From contig JAFWJA010000011.1 in the NCBI GenBank assembly GCA_017511805.1, forward strand, positions 16,301 to 80,300: a stretch of 64,000 nucleotides of DNA. Direction: 5' to 3'. The translations under genes were made by a program, and so were the position numbers. The DNA is from Bacilli bacterium. GTDB taxonomy: Bacteria > Bacillota_I > Bacilli_A > RF39 > UBA660. Below the pieces are notes generated by a model. It was not told the origin of the DNA. It did not search any database and was given only the letters and a program-made list of their open reading frames with translations. Positions 61,301-64,000 of the stretch are shown one piece after another; position 1 is the stretch's first letter; each line of letters starts with the position of its first letter.

Positions 61301-64000
61301 AAAGAAGGATCTGCATATATTGGATGGTATGAAGAAAATGATAACCATTATTTCTTTAGCTGGTTTGATAAGGACCATAATGGATATGTTGATGCTTATA
61401 GATATGAAAGTACTGTTCAAATGATTGGTGGTAGGGCTTATACATTTGATTCAAATGGAATTTGTATAGACTTTGATCAAGCAGTATCATATATAATCAC
61501 TTTTGATGCAAATGGTGGAAGTTTATCTGAATCAGAAAAAGAAAAAGTAATAACTATCGGTTCTCAAATAGGTACTTTACCAATACCAACAAAAGAAAAT
61601 AAAATAATAGAAGGTTGGTATACAGAAAGAGATAGTGGTACAAAAATTGAAACAACAACTATACCAGAAACAAATACAACATATTATGCACATTATATAT
61701 CATCTATAGATCAATCTAACATAAGTCCAAGCAGTGTCACATTTGATTTAGATGAAACATCAACAATAACTGTAACTGGACCAGAAGATATGGAACCTTA
61801 TACATTTTCATCAGAAGATGAAACAATTGTTACAGTTGATGCAAATGGTGTATTGACTGGTGTATCTGGAGGTACAACTACTATTAAGATTACTGGTAAT
61901 GCATCTGGTATAACAAAAGAAGTTGAAGTAACTGTTAATGCTCCTACTATATATAATGTAAATTACAATGCTAATGGTGGAAGCTTTAATGGTGAAAATA
62001 GCAAAAATATTGCATATTCTGTATATTCATTTGAAACTACAAAATATTCTCATACTTCAAATATAAGTGATGATGGAGTTCAAAATGGTAGTTACGCAAA
62101 TAATTTAGCGACAAAAGAGGTAGTAACTATCCCAGAAGCATCATCAGTACATGTTAAATTAACATATGGCACTGAAGCACGTTATGATTATGTATATGTA
62201 TTTAAAGGACAATATACAGGTAATGTTTCAAAAAATATGAGTGCTGGTCAATTATATACTTATAATGGTGGTAATAATACTACTACAACTGTAGAATTTG
62301 ATGTAGAAGGTGATACGGTAACATTTGCATTCTATTCTGATAATAGTCAAGTTTACTATGGCTATTATGCAGTTATAACATCATCTGGAAAATATAATCA
62401 AGATGTTCAATATGCTGAACCAACTAGAAGTAATAAAACATTTACAGGTTGGAATACATCAGCAGATGGTAGTGGTACTACATATGCTAATGAAGAAGAA
62501 GTATTTGAAAACTTAGTTGCTTTAAGTGGTACTACATTATATGCACAATGGTCTTATAATTTAACTTATGACTTACATGATGCTAATGATATTAGATCAT
62601 GGCAATTTATAGGTGAAGACTACTTTAATATTACATATGATTCATCAACCGGGTTAAATGATGTTACTGTTAATGGAAATAGTAGTACATGGGAAAATGT
62701 TTACATACCTATTACCACAGTTCCAGGCGAATCATATACTTTTGAAGCAGATTATTTAAATACTGCTGGATATACAAGTTCATATGAAGGTATAGGCATG
62801 CAGGCATTAACATCTGTTACAAATGGTAATAACTCCTCAACTCAAAGAGCTATAAGTTATTTACCTAAAGAAGCAAATCCTGATATACAACATATTTCAG
62901 TATCATTTACAGCATCTGGGACGACTACATATATAGCCTTTAATTTTGGATTTGCAACAGATGGACAACCAGCAAATGTTAAAATTGGTAACTTTAAGTT
63001 AATTAAACCATTAACAAGTAGATATACTATTTCACCAATTCATTTAGTAAACTATGAAGAGGGTATTAATTTTAGATATTATACATCTCCTTCAAATGGT
63101 ACATTAATAGTTGATAGTACTGAAATAAATGATGATGTAACTTATTATGGATTACTTACAAGAAATACATATAAAATTAAATTTGATGCAAATGGTGGAG
63201 AAGGTTCCATGGAAGAACTTAATATGCTATATGGAATATCAGAAAACCTTCCATACAATACATTTACATTAGATGATTATGGATTTGTAGGATGGAATAC
63301 AGAACAAGATGGAACAGGGGCATCATATTTAGATGGTGCTAAAGTAAATAAATTAACAAATGTTAATAATGGAGAAGTAACTCTATATGCACAGTGGTTA
63401 CCTGCTGAAACAACATTTGATACTGGGTCTAATGTTAATAGTAAATTAACTTCATTAGCTGGTGCAAAAGCTAATATTACTTCAATAGAAAAATCAGATA
63501 CAGCTCCAACAAGAGCAAATATGACTTCAAGAAATAATATTGCAACTTCAACTTCTAATGTACCTATTTATGCATGGTATGAAGAAGGTACAATTTATTG
63601 GTGGACATTAGATGATGACCCAGAATTAAATGCAAATGCAGCATCTATGTTTAGTGATTTTACTAATGCAACTATTATAGATTTAAGTACTGTAATATCT
63701 ACTAATACGACAACAATGTACCAGATGTTCTACAATTGTAGTGGTTTAACAGAACTAGATTTAAGTAATTTTAGAGGAGATGCATTGACAACAACATATC
63801 GAATGTTTTATAACTGTAGTGGCTTAACAAGTATAGATTTAACAGATTTTAATATGAATAAAGTAACAACAATGTTTCAAATGTTTTATAATTGTAGAGG
63901 ATTAACAGAATTAGATTTAAGTTCGGCTTTAGGAGGAAGTGTTACAGATATACAAGATCTATTTGCATCATGTACAGAATTAGTAACATTAAATATAAGT
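46319..64000 (+). CDS. Giant multidomain repeat surface protein (5' part, open at window edge)
   Basis: An unbroken frame of 5,894 codons to the last base of the window. The start follows AGAGGT. Residues 12-30 form an Ile/Leu-rich membrane segment preceded by a short basic N-terminus, then RGC: a signal anchor, or a poor lipobox at C33. Next comes a short folded region (40-200), an Asn/Asp/Gly/Thr-rich linker (about 205-240), and a long chain of Listeria-Bacteroides (InlB B/Flg_new) repeats with GWxxxxxG cores alternating with MucBP-like units (13 tandem copies, about 385-2543). Beyond are a beta-helix-like segment (about 2621-2881), Big_2-like Ig domains, CUB-like domains, a LamG-like domain (about 3825-4010), and BspA-type DUF285 leucine-rich blocks. 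No catalytic domain or wall-sorting signal is seen. Probably a huge adhesin. Confidence 0.92.
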   Translation, partial: MNSGNDKNRNTILKIAFSVIIIIIIILLLLRGCNKKCDNPTGIKITNINEKVDSFNDDTIFIKELDQGEYTYNVTIHNYLDEDYYLYKEEISDPNVAYVKIIELLQAGKDTKIKFKISLAQKVKDFNIKFYYGKLKEIKIGDEVISSYGDEKIKIPVTEEKEGSHVIGYTDIEGSKVVKYTLTDEYNLKDGTILYPIYEEDNPSTGPNDNNNNNSGNNNDDNNNTDGDTGSDTDTTPSQEEAKKYTVTFNYNNGNPNTTKVVTNKETYGDLPGASKEGYTFDGWYLGDKLITSSSVVDLTSDVTLDARYTIIKYGIKYNLDGGSASNPSYYTIETETITLDNPTKVGNTFVGWTGSNGETPEMLVKIEKGSRGFKEYTANYSENEKVTYKVIHRKQKLDESYEDGEVEEKEAPYGSQVTPGVKTYEGFVSPNTKTVEVKQDGTTEVEYLYNRRNYNLVLPDTEDIDLEHSTPAGSYPYETEIILVAKDKDGYSFTGWSNGETDQTTTFELKDNINIYPTYEAKTYQIVFNANGGTGAMENQSVKYDEEKNLSPNTYAKLGHDFIGWNTKVDGTGTSYEDKALIKNLTTETSITLYAQYIAHEYTITFDSKGGSEVFSVTRRYGEAYGELASTSKTGYNFLGWYLGDTKIESEMLYENTNDITLEAKYDIITYHITYDLDEGTVSGNPTEYNVETATFTLNNPSKTGYTFSGWTGSNGENLQTSVTITKGTTGDLNYTAHYSTNPNTQYKVNHRYQNYDLESYDVVEEVLYGATGSKVTPALKERHGFINPELEELEIKGDGSAELTYTYQRDSYELVYTNTENIDLENSAAEGTYLYETEITVVAKDKEGYTFDHWSNGVDTQVAIFQLDDDINIYPIYEANKYTVVFNPTSGTGSMSDQEMTYDIEAKLNKNLFTKEGYAFDGWNTKEDGEGTTYVDEATVKNLKTSGNIILYAMWEANTDTPYKVIHKKQKLTLDGYDEEVENLTGTTDTPVTPTVREYTGFTKPNAQTVTIASDGSTEVVYVYDREMYTLSFDDNEDVISNIPEGSYPYGTEVELTAKEKEGYTFVEWDNGSNNNPYVFELSDDITIKPIYSPNTDTSYKVIHKKQNLDLVTYEVEVENLTGVTDAEITPAVRTYSGYTTPSVQTTTIKGDGSTVVTYTYNREMYELSFDGNENVISNVPAGSYPYGTEVTLTPVEIPGYVFGGWTDGSLSNPYTFTLEGNKIIKPLYTAIEVGYKVTHKKQNLDLVTYTEEVENFTGTTGSEITPLVKTYDGFTSPETQTTTIAGDGSTEVIYIYTRNTYRLTVGNPEYVVEDKSGDYLYETRVELTAIDRQGYDFVGWSTGENTKTITVTIGSSDLTVIPLYTGSDDTTYTVIHKYRKLDDTFEEEEIVEIGTTGNTVPAALNPKYGFVNPEIQNVTITADGQASVTYIYERETYAFSILDREYLDEESTANGTYPYETTITLKAVERAGYDFKWSDDVEGLERTFNLTEATSLSLVYTPRTDTRYKVLHLTQKIDGTYEERERDNLTGTTDTEVTPEVKSYEGFTSPSTQTVTINGNGLTTVTYEYTRNKYELTIEDSEYVLEDKSGSYYYEEEVSLTAIDREGYNFVGWTTGETTKTITITIGTENITTRPLYTAKDDTTYTVIHKYRKLDNTFEEEEVMGTGTTGSTVAAALKPKTGFISPESQNITIAADGKASVTYVYERETYAFNISDRTYLTSDSTANGTYAYETPIIIKAVNRPGYNFKWSDNVTDYERTFNLTEEIELTLIYEAREDTAYKVIHKKQNITLDGYEIEETENLTGETDSSITPAVKTYTGFTSPSVQTTTISGEGNTEVIYQYTRNTYTLTIEDSEYVEENKSGTYPYGTEITIKAIEREGYDFAGWSNGEDTKQITITVGADNISIKPIYTAKDNTTYTVINRYARLNEGYEEEVYIGTGTTGSTIEAPLKPKTGFVNPEVQNITINGDGSSSVTYTYEREEYAFSITDREYLYEESTANGTYAYETEITLKAKERVGYTFAWSDGITNYERTFELTEATTLSLVYTPNTYEVVFNKNNENATGEMINESFTYDETKALTKNSYVLAGYDFLGWSINQDGTGTFYVDEDEVSNLTSINNGTVNLYGKWESRTNTPYKVIHQKQNITLDGYDIEEIENLTGTTDSEVTPNVKTYTGFVSPSTQTVTIDGDGTTVVTYNYDREMYEYSISDPEDVISSVPAGSYPYGKEITVEAKQKVGYEFTRWNDNETSNPYTFTLEDTKAITPLYTAMEVSYKVIHRKQNLDLVTYEEEIENLTGITDSEVTPSVKTYTGFISPETQTITIKGDGSAEVIYVYNRETYTFTLQDSQNVISNIPSGSYPYGTIIVLEAEELEGYSFVNWSNGEDDNPYTFTLTNNLTISPIYEEKDLNVGYKVIHKKQNLDLVTYEEEIENLTGTAGSQVTPAVRTYTGLTSPSVQTVTIAGDGSTEIIYVYTRNMYTLSFDNSTDITSNIPAGSYPYGTEVTVKANEKEECEFSNWSNGETSNPYTFTLTENITITPIYTSNKYLVTFNANGGTGEMPNQTITKNVTTKLSKNLYTKSGSIFASWNTAADGSGDIYYDEEKITRQENLTLYAQWTTPDKIARIGNSYYTSLVNAIKAVPTTGEETEVVLLQNTAEKVEIANTKDVIIILQSNTISNNNNANVIINNGSLKLYNGTITTEVAQGAINNNSTGTLVIEDLDIIVSKTTSKQALYNDGGNLTINGNSNLSSESTQRAALHNLNNGIINLNSGTIVSTGIYAIYNEKGTLNIGQKDGIVNTTSPVIQGKTYGIVANNTYNFYDGIIKGITNHAGKTSSTGNTPSISIDTNETKITEIENNSSKIYGTEEIGGSTYKTLSLESLDESYLITLNANGGSVSPLSLTVKKGEEIGEIPTPVKTGSTFIGWYTGLTDGIEVTSNYVPENDMPIYARYYKDLSGVTISPRNITIDIGQSETINITNIEEEYTFVSNNPDVASVNQEGQVFGLEKGNATITITGSFSGKTVTIPVTVLSNVYYTVTFNANGGEVEEETRRVREDFPIGDLPTPTYNGFIFKGWYSSEEFGSQITSNTVVTNDTTIYARYTSNRTINYNSNLGVFDNEQTINTINYTYLNDNVVRYSHTPNVDNTGVAHGTYDNMTNNHIVKIDGATSLNVEVWYSTYAPGSEYLAIYDGSVTPNGNNTNLSISGRLGGGASNTKPSDSSEYHKTFTISGDTVQFYFQSVVVYRYYGYYAIVTANGYEYKGDNLYKEPTKSGYKFIGWNTREDGTGNTYLDELDVKNNMIDFANNTNLYAQYIKTTSTFIKGESLNLKMKRLSGQSVTYTSDSNDTITSIKRITTRPDDSVLLSDNIVSTPDSDCPIYMWYDNGNIYYWSESSIIYLNPISSSLFEDIRNLVEIDFSQFNTSKVTDMSWMFEDSDSLSTLDLSTWDTSNVTNMFRMFGYMDNLISIDLSTFDTSKVTNMGSLFILCRKLEYVNLANFDTRNVEDMSHMFDICSKLKILDLSSFDTRNVTTMYEMFYSCEDLTTIYVTDKFVTNKVTDSSDMFNSDYNIVGGSGTTFNQSKVNKAYARIDLGMIQPGYFTDKTNYNIILDANGGIVSPSYVNVRKGNMIGSLPTPVKNGYTFIGWFTGLLNGFAINEGYIPNYNMALYARYYKDLSGANIEPSSISIGINEQKTISVTNIEEEYTFESKDPSIASIDSSGKVTGISQGNTEIIITGISSGKTVTIPVNVIENYYVISFNTKGGSSIDDLKINQGSKIGSLPTPIKSGYTFDGWYLESTYLTNIDENYVPTGNTNLYAKWSGNQFETVFSQEGACTFNGSSSNITGSECSNYSDQTYINTNIKLFSEENYQKDFEVGFTIVSRGDNSNNDTMMNAKDEKGSPYPGIVYRVKDASYDNISVAANSSVSLKTDYDNSTITKVVYKRINGMLYISFNDGEDVELIDMTDLIYKFDTPVTFGASLNGSGNPQRYFKGTLSNMYVKLGTYKEEGVRIVTLDANGGTVSPKSIKVTNGSQVGELPTPTKDGSVFINWYTEASKGEVVTNSFSPEEDTTIYAHYYKDVSGATVFPSNVILEPNEEIGLTITNVDEEYTITSNNPSVATVDQNGKVTGVDIGETSITLTGNTSGKSKTISVLVEQPKYTITLDANGGSVVTSLITVNKGSAIGDLPPATISGFNSFDNWYTDPVNGEVVDSSFVPTSNMTIYAHYYKNIYGAIIYPLNIKIIKGEYENIYVSNIEEEYIFTSDDPSVATVDQTGKVTGQSKGTTTIRIKGVKSNLEKTVNVIVLSDVLYKVTFNANGGRVSEDYRYVREDFSVGTLPIPEHDNSSFVGWYDTPEFDNLITKDTIITSETTYYARWEPEKTIIYDSNSGLFDNNQNINSIKYKYDFNLIQKRYSHTSNIDSDGVASGRYNSNLSNTDVVTIPGADSLKVEVWYSTESTTYDWLAIYSKGITPTSSNYSSSISGKLGGGGINNKPSDTSQYHKVFIVNGDTVQFYFKSDSSSEYYGYYAIIESNIRYITDNDYKEPSKHNYHFVGWNTEENGTGTSYLDEEEVENNLLNIDDNTTLYAQYESFSATFNTGSTISQKMKTLSGDDNPSYSSTNTSITSFKKALSKPDNSVLIDENIVSTSDSDCPIYMWYENGEIYWWSEAGIVYLNPNSSYMFYGFSNINDIELNTVNKSKLTNIAYMFSHCSNLQEIDLSNFDTSKVTNMMGLFNHCSSLTSLDLSEFDTSNVVYMGGTSSSDGMFAYCNSINTLDLSSFDTSKVTNMGYMFYSMSSLKTIYASSLFNVDNVSSSSYMFRYTNNLVGGAGTTYNSSYINKVYAHIDGGTSNPGYFTEKPGLIITFDSNSGTGEMPNQIISYGSTEELHENEFVKNQYKFIGWNTKADGTGIPYLDKQEVSAITGSSDLTLYAQWVRHGWLFANESEFDETGEPLTEQVWEYYRDGLKVQNELIYVDNITDLEPSSMHHYLIKEGSAYIGWYEENDNHYFFSWFDKDHNGYVDAYRYESTVQMIGGRAYTFDSNGICIDFDQAVSYIITFDANGGSLSESEKEKVITIGSQIGTLPIPTKENKIIEGWYTERDSGTKIETTTIPETNTTYYAHYISSIDQSNISPSSVTFDLDETSTITVTGPEDMEPYTFSSEDETIVTVDANGVLTGVSGGTTTIKITGNASGITKEVEVTVNAPTIYNVNYNANGGSFNGENSKNIAYSVYSFETTKYSHTSNISDDGVQNGSYANNLATKEVVTIPEASSVHVKLTYGTEARYDYVYVFKGQYTGNVSKNMSAGQLYTYNGGNNTTTTVEFDVEGDTVTFAFYSDNSQVYYGYYAVITSSGKYNQDVQYAEPTRSNKTFTGWNTSADGSGTTYANEEEVFENLVALSGTTLYAQWSYNLTYDLHDANDIRSWQFIGEDYFNITYDSSTGLNDVTVNGNSSTWENVYIPITTVPGESYTFEADYLNTAGYTSSYEGIGMQALTSVTNGNNSSTQRAISYLPKEANPDIQHISVSFTASGTTTYIAFNFGFATDGQPANVKIGNFKLIKPLTSRYTISPIHLVNYEEGINFRYYTSPSNGTLIVDSTEINDDVTYYGLLTRNTYKIKFDANGGEGSMEELNMLYGISENLPYNTFTLDDYGFVGWNTEQDGTGASYLDGAKVNKLTNVNNGEVTLYAQWLPAETTFDTGSNVNSKLTSLAGAKANITSIEKSDTAPTRANMTSRNNIATSTSNVPIYAWYEEGTIYWWTLDDDPELNANAASMFSDFTNATIIDLSTVISTNTTTMYQMFYNCSGLTELDLSNFRGDALTTTYRMFYNCSGLTSIDLTDFNMNKVTTMFQMFYNCRGLTELDLSSALGGSVTDIQDLFASCTELVTLNIS
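47470..53945 (+). repeat. Tandem array of a ~136-residue module (13 copies) within the giant gene
   Basis: The MucBP-like opening (YKVIHKKQNLDL-type, often followed by ENLTGTT) recurs at about 47479, 48560, 49210, 49622, 50029, 50440, 50848, 51258, 51666, 52078, 52730, 53147 and 53561. From 49.2 to 52.1 kb the spacing is 407-412 bp. Each opening is followed by a YPYGTEV...GYxFxxWSNGE repeat. Two sub-types alternate: HKKQNLDLVTY and HKYRKLDxTF. Confidence 0.92.
54180..54960 (+). other. Beta-helix-like segment of the giant protein
   Basis: Residues about 2621-2881 break the repeat pattern. Short Asn-rich strands recur (NNGSLKLYNGTIT, NSTGTLVIEDLDI, DGGNLTINGNSNL, NNGIINLNSGTIV), as in right-handed parallel beta-helices of adhesins. 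No enzyme motif is visible. Confidence 0.6.
55430..57125 (+). repeat. Supermodule copy 1 (Flg_new, CUB-like, Flg_new, DUF285)
   Basis: Order: Flg_new (TFNANGGEVEEE), a CUB-like domain with VEVWYSTYAPGSEYLAIYDG and YYGYYAIV, a second GWNTREDGTG unit, then DUF285 leucine-rich repeats with LDLSTWDTSNVTNMFRMF motifs ending at GYFTDK. Confidence 0.8.
57790..58350 (+). other. LamG-like domain of the giant protein
   Basis: About residues 3825-4010: GACTFNGSSSNITGSE, DFEVGFTIVSRG, VAANSSVSLKTD, VVYKRINGMLYISFNDGE and FKGTLSNMYVKLG follow the strand pattern of concanavalin/LamG carbohydrate-binding domains. Assignment is by pattern only. Confidence 0.5.
59245..60897 (+). repeat. Supermodule copy 2
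   Basis: The same domain order as copy 1: VTFNANGGRVSED, CUB-like VEVWYSTESTTYDWLAIYS and YYGYYAIIES, GWNTEENGTG, then DUF285 ending at GYFTEK. Residue identity with copy 1 is visibly high in the CUB-like and DUF285 blocks. Confidence 0.8.
61135..61480 (+). other. Aromatic-rich insert of the giant protein
   Basis: About residues 4940-5055: HGWLFANESEFDETG, WEYYRDGLKVQNELIYVD and ending SNGICIDFD. Tryptophan/tyrosine spacing resembles cell-wall or glucan-binding repeats, but I cannot assign a family. Confidence 0.4.
61945..64000 (+). repeat. Supermodule copy 3 (diverged, cut by the window edge)
   Basis: NYNANGGSFNGENSK, CUB-like VKLTYGTEARYDYVYVFKG and YYGYYAVIT, GWNTSADGSG, then an inserted beta-sandwich (about 62560-63000), GWNTEQDGTG and a DUF285 block still running at the edge. 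Confidence 0.75.

Noticed and set aside
1..64000. Mycoplasma-type code with UGA as tryptophan
   Set aside because: Trp is coded by TGG in conserved positions and several genes (tatD, pth, yabP, yabQ) end correctly at TGA.
1..64000. tRNA, rRNA genes, insertion sequences or prophage
   Set aside because: I saw no tRNA cloverleaf signature, rRNA segment, transposase or phage gene in reading both strands.

Overview
The window is very AT-rich and carries the chromosomal replication origin of a low-GC Bacilli-type Firmicute. Genes left of about 27.6 kb run almost all on the minus strand and genes right of about 28.0 kb almost all on the plus strand, diverging from a DnaA-box cluster between dnaA and rpmH. 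Gene order follows the Bacillus origin region with deletions. UGA acts as a stop codon. The sporulation-type genes bofA, spoVT, spoIIR, spoVG, yabP, yabQ and the spoIIIJ/jag pair point to a spore-forming ancestry. An uncultured gut Bacilli lineage of the RF39/Erysipelotrichia kind would fit, but the sequence does not settle this.

Left arm, reading away from the origin: dnaA, dnaN, a comK-like gene, recF, gyrB, gyrA, an intergenic centromere-like array, the SRP RNA gene and tadA, more array, dnaX, yaaK, recR, bofA, holB, ricT, trmN6-like, a small lipoprotein, rsmI, pth, mfd, spoVT, dut, a TetR regulator, tatD, rsmA, a lysine/asparagine/aspartate-rich membrane protein with a lipoprotein, murA and the start of rpmE. 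Right arm: rpmH, rnpA, yidC, khpB (jag), a DUF4234 protein, mnmE, a divergent sigma-70 factor, a small membrane protein, mnmG, rsmG, noc, a head-on class A penicillin-binding protein, a DUF1934 (YwiB-like) protein, argS, rpoE, prfA, prmC, spoIIR, a DUF308 protein, spoVG, yabP, yabQ and divIC. From 46,319 to the window end one open frame of 5,894 codons encodes a giant surface protein that is still open at the edge.

The most notable system is the chromosome-organising DNA around the SRP RNA/tadA locus (17.7-18.7 kb). It holds nine perfect parS palindromes (TGTTTCACGTGAAACA), five of them at an exact 37-bp period, and two perfect Noc-binding palindromes (ATTTCCCGGGAAAT). Some of these palindromes also look like the stems of intrinsic terminators. 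The ParB-family gene after rsmG has Noc-like specificity residues but lacks the N-terminal membrane-targeting helix of Bacillus Noc. The usual soj-spo0J pair is not beside it.

Other points of interest are a short ComK with no C-terminal tail in the place of yaaA between dnaN and recF; a sigma factor altered at conserved promoter-reading positions, although the promoters visible here are standard TTGaca/TGnTATAAT; and the modular architecture of the giant protein, with 13 tandem copies of a ~136-residue module followed by a three-times repeated multidomain block. Genes are tightly packed: terminator hairpins commonly overlap stop codons, and the next promoter often begins inside or right after the hairpin.
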